A DNA stretch of 64,000 nt from positions 361,959 through 425,958 of the forward strand of contig KQ965749.1 in NCBI GenBank assembly GCA_001574975.1, written 5' to 3'. A program made the translations under genes and the position numbers. The notes under the pieces were generated by a model. It saw only the letters and a program-made list of their open reading frames with translations. It was not told where the DNA came from and searched no databases. Shown one piece after another: positions 56,953-64,000 of this stretch (the first letter of the stretch is position 1; each line of letters opens with the position of its first letter). The stretch is from Gonapodya prolifera JEL478 (Eukaryota; Monoblepharomycota; Monoblepharidomycetes; Monoblepharidales; Gonapodyaceae).

Positions 56953-58714
56953 AAACGACTGGTCGATTTGAATGCGTTTTGTGAGGCCAAGGACGGGCCG
57001 GATTATCATATCCGTGGTTGGCTCCCATAAAACCAACTAGTTTGCTCATCGACTCGTACTCAATTTTGGTGATTAAGGATCGACAAGTTAGACAATGAGC
57101 TGTAGATAATAACGCAACCGGAAGGGAATCAATCAACATCATCAAACACATATAACATTTATCTGGGACCATGTGATAATGTTTCGATACAAAGTAGAGA
57201 TCAGAGACATCATTCCCAGAGATTCAAAAGAAAAAGCAACCGTAATCGTACTGGTGATCAGGCACAAGAACAGCAATGAAGGAAGGGCGAGTCTTTAAGC
57301 AAATAAGAAAGATCCAAAGGGAACCGAATCGGAAGTGAAAGTTACCTTGAACAGTCGCCAAGCACTACCAAACTAAGCAAGACTGAAACCGGAGCCAATC
57401 TTGCTTGCTGTTTCGGTCCACGGGGTTAAACATCCCTTCGACAATGCCTTCTTTTATCGGACACGGAGTACCTCCGAAGCATCAAGGGATGAAAGGTCGC
57501 GTTCGGAAGGATGCAATTTGAAGCAGCACCACCCCAAAAAGCGTGCGCTGTAGCATAACAATCGACGTTTCGGATAGGAAATCAAAAGGAAATGCTGTAG
57601 AACGGTAGGAGCTGTTGTCTTGCCGAATAGTCTCGACGGATTCAAGATGGATTCCGTTGGGACCATTCAGAAAGACTACAGTGACTTTCTGAACACTTGC
57701 TGTGTAGTGGAATCTGAAGCAAATCAGATTCTCGAAAGCATCGCCAAAGAATTGTTTGAAACCAGTCGCATCGTCTGTCGGCTCATCCGCCATTTCATTC
57801 ACGAGACCTCCCCTCAGTCTGAGCTGATTGTCATCAGACGCGAACATGCCCCTAATGGCGCTAGGCAGTGCGCCAGGTATTGCTCGGTCAAACGCAAATT
57901 ACATTTCGAGTAACATCCTCGGGGAGGTCTGAGAATCGGCGGGAACAGATATAAGAGAAAAACATCCACCGTGTGCGGAAAAGTGTTCGCGAAAATGCGA
58001 AAAGAAGCTCAGCGACGGAAAACCGCGATATGAAATGGTGAGATACAACGTGACTCTCAGTTACCGACGCCCTCGAGGTTGGTTTGAGACCCGTTGGTAG
58101 CAGAGAGACATGATGCAGCGAGGCACACTGGGGCGATGGACCCAAATCTGTAGTGCGAATTCAAGGAAATCGGTTCAGAACGAAATCGAGCGGACACAAA
58201 GACACCAGCAAGAAATTGTCACGTCGTATGTACACGTCCGGTCAGAGAATTGTAGTTTTCGATTTTAATCCCCCAGTCTCAAGTGTCGGGCCAAAATTCT
58301 TCCTCATTCCGCAAGCTGTGACCTCTGTACTTGAAAGAAAAACTCACCAGACGACAGGAAGCCAAGGCATTTTGGAGTTGACCGAGAGGCAGCAACATAT
58401 AACGTGACAGAAACCACGATGAGCAAAGAGAAGAGACCGGTTCTGACAGATCAAAGCTGTGATTGCTTCTCAGCGATCTTGGTGTATGGAAGTGAACTTC
58501 ACAGAGTGGGAATAACCCAACTCTCACTTCAGGTTGTTGTAATCCGCGAAGCGTCCGGTGATTGAACAGGTTCGATGAGACTTACCGGAGTACGAATCGC
58601 GAAGTCGTGGTTGCTGGTGGATTGTGGTAGATTGGAGAAGAAAGAGAAAGAAGCGTGCCACGGCACTTCAAATGTTGTGCCACCTTTTTTGTGCAGAGCT
58701 CACCTCACTCTCGC
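56953..58714. other. Mostly non-coding stretch with overlapping open frames
   Basis: No recognisable gene. About 57482-57847 (minus) and 57620-57913 (plus) are both open and protein-like over the same bases: minus has GFKQFFGDAFENLICFRF, plus has KDYSDFLNTCCVVESEANQI. At most one is likely to be real. The rest has short frames only. Confidence 0.35.
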
Positions 58715-59448
58715 ATGACCCAACGGTTCTTCAAAGGCTCACATTGCACATTTTGTGGGGCACCGTTCACAAATCGATATGCACGGTACCCGCGAGACTG
58801 TGCCTGCGGCTCGCGATCTTATGTGAATCCCACAACTGTAGTGCAAGCTATGGTGCCGATTCTGTCCGATGATGTAAGATTGCGACACAAGACCCTCGCG
58901 AGGACGTCGGTTTCAATTGATGTCATAGGACAAACCACCTATCGGGCTTCTGGTGATAAAACGTGGAGACGGACGATGGAAAGGCCACTGGGCACTTCCG
59001 GGAGGAAAACTGGAAATTGGAGAGACGTGGCAAGAAGGCGTAGTACGGGAGCTATACGAGGTACGTCGTCTATGCCCGTCGAAATCTAATTCGGGTTGAT
59101 ACTTGAATTTCGCTGTAGGAAGCCGGTCTTGAAACTTCAGCCGACGAAGTCTCCATCCTGGACCTGCGTTCAGCGCAAATGAATCCGTACACCAACCACC
59201 TAGTCCTCTTTGGACTGCTGAAGCCTCGTAAACTTTCGGACCTACCGCCGTTTGTCCCGTCCCGGGAGTGTACGGAACGCAAGTTCCTTGAACAAAAACA
59301 CATCAAAGATATTCCGTATTATGAAGAGCGGGAGGTAAGAATCCTACTGGTACTGTTCTCTTCTCGTCTGCTGCTTACGGAATACGTTATTCAGGTCATT
59401 AAGGCGTGGTTCCAAACGCTGAATCAGCCTGTCGCTGAATCATTGTAA
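58715..59448 (+). CDS. NUDIX hydrolase with N-terminal zinc ribbon
   Basis: Four exons (58715-58873, 58929-59060, 59119-59334, 59395-59448) give 186 residues with 55-60 nt introns, all in phase. A zinc-ribbon-like head has Cys11, Cys14, Cys29 and Cys31 ([22 protein letters not shown]). The NUDIX domain follows ([20 protein letters not shown]). The complete NUDIX box spans residues 79-101: Gly79, Glu85, then Arg93-Glu94, Glu97-Glu98 and Gly100 in REL-x-EE-x-GL spacing. NUDIX enzymes hydrolyse nucleoside diphosphates linked to another moiety using Mg2+. The zinc ribbon recalls NADH pyrophosphatases, but the SQPWPFPxS tail motif of NudC is not seen, so the substrate is open. The start is the ATG directly before the Cys ribbon. 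Confidence 0.92.
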
Positions 59449-59706
59449 ATACATCACTCATTCCCATTATTTTGTGGTTGCGGAGGTACTTCCTCCACGA
59501 TTGAGCGACTTCCTTGTTGGAGTTTTCATTACCAGGATAGTATCGCCGTATCACAAAAATCGACAGAACCAAGACTTTCACATAGCGCATAGCAATTACA
59601 CTCTCAGAAACTGTGTGTTTACAAGTTCAGTTCACAAATTCCTGGAGCCTTCCCGGCGTTCTGCTAATCTAATAATCATCCCAACTATTTTCACGAAACC
59701 TCTCCC

Positions 59707-61420
59707 ATGCTCTCGCACGTCTCTAAACCTACACCACCCCTTCCTGCCAAGCTCCATCACTCTATCGCTCTCAACGCCAACTCCACCCACCTCTACGCGA
59801 CCATCCAGCTCGTATCACGCTCCTTCCACGAGGTAGCCCTCAAGACTCTTTGGACAAAAGTGAAGCAACTATTGAAACAATGTGATGGAGAAGAAATCGC
59901 CAGAATGGTGCTGGAACTGAAGCGGAATTGGCATTTGCACATGGATTGGAAAGAGTTAGGAGTCTTTGAGCGCAAAGTTCTTGGAAAGGCAGATAGTTGG
60001 GTGCTTCAGACTCTCAATGGCCTTCTCTTGGTCATCTGGAAGGATGTTTTGAGCAGACCAAAGTTGTTGGTCTTGTCAGATAGTCTGTTGGTGTTGGCAT
60101 TGACACTATCAAATTTCACATTTTCAATTGAGTATCTAGAAGAACAGACCATTGGTGACATCTTGAGAGTCCTTAAAATCACAAACCTCTCTAAGCTTGC
60201 TGTTGTGATGAAGGAGGTGTTTTCTCCACTGATTCTTCCCTGAGTCCTCCACAACTGCACAAATCTCACTTGAGCTGAAGAATGGTCATTGGAGAGATAC
60301 CTTGCAAGTGCACCCATGACGTTGAGAAACAACCAATCACAATAAACTGGCAAGAAAAGGAAGACTCCTCAACAACCCTTCAACTGTGGTGTTGCATTCA
60401 ATATCGTTACAACATTGGGGTTTTCCAAAAGAATCTCATTTGCAGACTTTGTGAACAATTGTGCAGGTGTCAGTGTTCACAATGTTCCCCTGGTGGTGCA
60501 GATATTCAGCTCCATGAGGAACATGTATAAATGCTCTATATATCAGCTCTGCTATCTGGTGCAGGAGAGCCTCCTAGACTGTCACATAGAGCCTCTGTAG
60601 TCACTCAAGCTTTCGAAAGAAGACCAAATGGAGCTTATCCATCTTCTACTCACAAAACAAAGAACAACAAGTCTGCAAGTCACCTTCAGTTGGAAGCTTC
60701 TTGACAAAGGTGCATTTTCAGCACCAGAAGTTGTTGCAAATGCATTGGAGAGGATGGAACATAACACCAACCCTGAACTTGATGCTCTTGTTTGGGAAGT
60801 TCTTGTGAAACACTCAAAGACAATGAACCTTGAAGTGGTGGGGTTTGTTTTTGACAATATTTTGAAGGTCATCAGCATGGGCTCAAGCCTTGGGCCTATT
60901 GCAAAGCAATGGAAATGAGCTTTCAAAGATCAATGGTTTCAAAAAACCATGACTGCACCACCACATTTTGAACAGCAAGTGGCATACTTGACTTCAAAAC
61001 CTCTCAGAAACCTTAACTCCTACCAGCAGGTGAAGGGCAGTGTAGATCATCTTCCAATCCCTACTAACAGTGGACCCATTGGAGGGCTTATCAACAGAGA
61101 CCCTATTGCAAATACTACAACTTTGTTTAATTCACATCAAGGACATTCCTTATGGCATCACTTCACTCATCAGCACTGAACTGTTTCTGTCTTGCAACAC
61201 CTTTTGGAAAAGAACTGCATGTGTGCTTTGATTGCTTACTAAAGACAGTAGCAAGGCTGTCCTTGAGTGGAAGAATATTGACAGTGTTTTGAGGTTGCTA
61301 TGGGAGGTGTGTGACAGTCTGGGATACGTTTTGGGAAACATGATCCATGCCAAGACAAGAGGGGACCATGGTTCTCATCCTTCATTGAACTCTTGGGATG
61401 CGAGTCTTTGGAGTTCATAG
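59707..61420 (+). pseudogene. Decayed third copy of the unnamed F-box-like family
   Basis: The ATG at 59707 opens 178 codons that align from the first residue with the whole protein at 6782-8977: QLVSRSFHEVALKTLWTKVK, EIARMVLELKRN, LGVFERKVLGKADS. Later segments of the family appear in changing frames: GAFSAPEVVANALERM and LVKHSKTMNLEVVGFVFDN near 60710-60880, and a VLRLLWEVCDSLGYVLG segment near 61290. Stops and frame changes separate them. The first 270 bases are CpG-rich; from about 59975 onward CG is nearly absent. Confidence 0.75.
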
Positions 61421-62109
61421 AATGTGGGTGCTACTCTTGAGTCTTTCTGAAACCAGCTCAAGTTTTTTATTTGATGTGACATGGTGCCAGTCCTCCTTGC
61501 TTCAATGGACCACCTTCCAATGTCAAATCCAGTGTTGCTCTTGGAATGACTCTCTGGACTGTACCCTCCATGTCATATGAATGTCTCCAATATCTGTTTC
61601 AGGGAGGCAGCATGGAAATACTGCCATGTTCTGGAGTCTAGTCAGGTGGTACCTTGGCTGTCTGAGAACTTGTGTATTCTGGAGTTTAGTTGTATCTTTA
61701 TGTGAAGTTCAAAATTAAATATCTGTTTGACAGATGACATCACTTGCACATGAGGATTGATACCTTTATCCTTCACGGATATTAGGTGGCAGGTATTGCT
61801 ATCTGTTTCCCTCATTTTGTAAGAAATAAGATACAAACTACATTGCATAACTTGACAGGTGGCAATTTTGACATAGAGGGCACAGTGAAGGTGGACAGTT
61901 AGCCTGCTGACTACAAATTGTTGAGTCAGACATTGCCTGGACAGTGCCACAAGGAGGCCGTCCACTTGCATAGGTTGAAGGAATGGTGTACCAAACAAGT
62001 AAGATTCAGTTGCAAGAGCAATGTTGCAGCCTGATGGCAGGGAGATGGCTAGATGGAGCAGGAAACATCAATGTCACCCAGTTTGAAGGGCAATGGTAAA
62101 TTGCTACAC

Positions 62110-62249
62110 AACCTAGGTGAGCTGCACAAAAGCCTGTAGTCTGCAGGAACGTGTATGTGTGATCAAATATACATAATAAGTTGTAATGTGCATGGAACAC
62201 ACCTGCAGGAACGTTACGCCAAACTTAGGGCACGTCCTGCAGGTGTGCA
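62110..62249. repeat. Direct repeat pair, copy 1
   Basis: Begins ACCTAGGTGAGCTGCAC and holds three CTGCAGGA/CTGCAGGT words (GTCTGCAGGAACGTG; CACCTGCAGGAACGTTACGC; GTCCTGCAGGTGTGCAC). A diverged second copy lies about 490 bases downstream. Confidence 0.6.
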
Positions 62250-62602
62250 CATCTAAACCCGCGGCCACAGTAGTGGCACAGCAGCTAACACCCAACACTC
62301 ATACTACTCTATATATTCCCCAATAGTGGATGTCAGTGTGACATAAATGGCATTTCAGACATGTACCAACCGCAATCAAGCAATCCACCAACAACACTCG
62401 GAAACACTTGGGAAGGTAACAAGTCCACTGTGCGTTGCTTGACCATTGGAAAGTCAAGCATGCAGGCAAATATCTGAGAATACTGAAAGTTTTCCAACAT
62501 TTATGGGATGTTCAGCAGAATAGGGCACTGGTCACTGGCTGTTCATCAACCACCCACCAGTTGAATGATAAAAATGATATTATAAGGCAAAGAGTGCTAA
62601 CC

Positions 62603-62738
62603 AACCTAGGGGTGCTCCATGAGACCTGTGTGCTGCAGGACCAAAATGATGTATGAGTATGTGATACATGTGGGGTCTCAGATAGTCTCACCTGCAGGAC
62701 CGCAATGCCAAACATGCAGTCTGTACTGCAGGTGTGCT
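62603..62738. repeat. Direct repeat pair, copy 2
   Basis: Begins AACCTAGGGGTGCTCCAT and keeps the same order of CTGCAGGA words (GTGCTGCAGGACC; CACCTGCAGGACCGCAATGC; GTACTGCAGGTGTGCTTA) as copy 1. Confidence 0.6.
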
Positions 62739-62779
62739 TATGTATCACTACTATGGCCTACTGTGGTCTACTGTGGTCA

Positions 62780-62845
62780 CACTCGCCCATTGCTGCGACC
62801 GCACTCGCCCATTGCTGCGCCACACTCGCCCACTGCTGTGGCCAC
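62780..62845. repeat. Three-unit tandem repeat of 21-22 bases
   Basis: CACTCGCCCATTGCTGCG begins at 62780, 62802 and, with changes, 62823. It is preceded by two CTACTGTGGT words. It is unusually CpG-bearing for its surroundings. Confidence 0.75.
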
Positions 62846-64000
62846 ATGTGTGGGCTGTCCCCAGCTGGCTGGGTGACAAGAGATAATATTTAGTTTTTTA
62901 TTGTGGTCCACAGAGTTGAAAAAGTTGGACCCTGGATTGAATCCCTGAGGCAATCTACATTACAAGCAACCTCCACAAAAAAAGCTTTGCCCCTCCTTTA
63001 ACTGAATTCCTAGTGCTTCAAGCATTCTTGGAAGGTCTCTCTTATCCACTTCCCCTTTGTCCCCCTCTCTGTCCATCCTCCACATTGAACGTGCTCTGTC
63101 CTTGCAACAACAACTTTTGCCATAGCTGCTACAACATTCAATGTCAGGAACCAAGGCTGATGCTGGTGGGATCTATCCTTCTCACCAGAGCTTCGTAGGA
63201 TGATAGTAACCTTCCATGCCCCTCATCCTGCAAAGTAGTTCAGTCACAGCTTCTCATTTCCAATCTGTTGGGAAGCATCCACCAGAAAGTGCTCATGGAT
63301 GGCAACCTGTTATTGGTGGCAACAGATTGTGGTGTTGGGTGGATGCTCATTGAATTTGCACTACAGCTTATCAGAGAACTCATAGAGACAGTCATCAAAA
63401 GGCAGAAGACGATCCAAAAGACTAAGGATGGTGAATGGGTTCTGTGTTTTGTTTGTGGGCAGGAGCTCTTTTGGCCTGCTCAAAGAAAATGGTGCACATT
63501 TGTTTGTGCTGCTTGATGACCAAGAAGCAAGGCCACCTCCATATCACATCCACTGAAAGGAGCATGATTTTTTGGTTTGGACCTTTCAGCTCAGATTTCC
63601 CCCACCCCCTTCATGTCAGTGACAATGCACTCCTTCCACTTGAGTCAAGCAGCCTACTTGGCTGCCCTTCATCCACTTGTGACACTTGGGGTCTTGGACA
63701 GAACCGTTGCTGCTTGCACCTACCACCTGTTCACAGGACCAAAAGTACCAAATCACATAATGGAGAGCCTGCTTGATGCACTTATCAATGTAATCCGTAA
63801 ACAGGATCAACTAATTTTGGCCTGCCATGTTGACTTCCCAGGTTGGGATGCAGATCTGGCTTGGCAGCACAGCAACAATCACTGTGTGTGTGATCTCTAT
63901 AGCCCTCAATACCTTGCAAACTGCCAGTGCCTGGGCTTGGTATCCTAAATGCTGTCTTTTGTTTATGCTGGATCCCCCACCATGGAACAATGCATTGAGC

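Larger units (their letters stand above)
61420..64000. other. CpG-depleted, gene-poor end of the window with small repeats
   Basis: No gene is supported. Open frames at 63268-63516 and 63577-63948 are protein-like but match nothing I know; the latter (LVTLGVLDRTVAACTYHLF) might be another scrap of the F-box-like family. CG dinucleotides are scarce except in a short tandem repeat at 62780-62845. Confidence 0.5.

Overview
The window is nuclear DNA of a fungus. The evidence is many short introns (about 50-130 nt, mostly GTGAGT donors), fungal-type proteins (a KIN1/PAR-1 kinase with a KA1 domain, Prp17/Cdc40, Rad1/XPF, an MCM1/SRF-type MADS factor, a DUF6987/LEA-like protein) and many F-box-like genes. 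A plant-like EXORDIUM domain and a bacterial-looking nitroreductase would fit a zoosporic, early-diverging lineage (Chytridiomycota or Monoblepharidomycetes). That placement is an inference, not something the sequence proves.

Layout. 0-11.3 kb: a Myb/SANT-like remnant, an F-box/ankyrin-like gene, a tandem nitroreductase, two adjacent members of an unnamed F-box-like family (one decayed, one whole) and a TPR-2OG oxygenase transcribed divergently from the whole one. 12.0-14.35 kb: an SRF-type MADS gene whose single intron carries a minisatellite and a 9-N gap. 15.5-20.7 kb: a CpG-poor, gene-free block with a degenerate repeat of about 850 bp. 20.8-32.3 kb: the LEA-like gene, an unrecognised gene, an F-box gene, a broken ABC exporter and two F-box/LRR paralogues, one frameshifted. 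32.6-38.05 kb: a large low-complexity multi-exon gene. 39.9-52.7 kb: CDC40, an EXORDIUM-LRR secreted protein, RAD1 and KIN1. 53.2-59.45 kb: a coiled-coil protein, an F-box gene and a zinc-ribbon NUDIX hydrolase. 59.7-64.0 kb: a third, decayed copy of the unnamed F-box-like family running into a second CpG-poor block.

The genes do not form an operon or an evident cluster. They mix housekeeping functions (splicing, DNA repair, polarity kinase, transcription) with an expanding F-box complement (eight loci) and secreted or stress-linked genes. The most unusual items are the bacterial-type double nitroreductase with spliceosomal introns, the EXORDIUM-LRR fusion, the three-copy F-box-like family and the two sharply bounded CpG-depleted blocks. 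Several loci (RAD1, EXORDIUM-LRR, one F-box/LRR, Myb/SANT) show single-base frame changes that are either decay or consensus errors. Exon boundaries come from reading splice signals by eye. They are exact for CDC40, KIN1, NUDIX, LEA-like, 2OG, MADS and nitroreductase, and approximate elsewhere.
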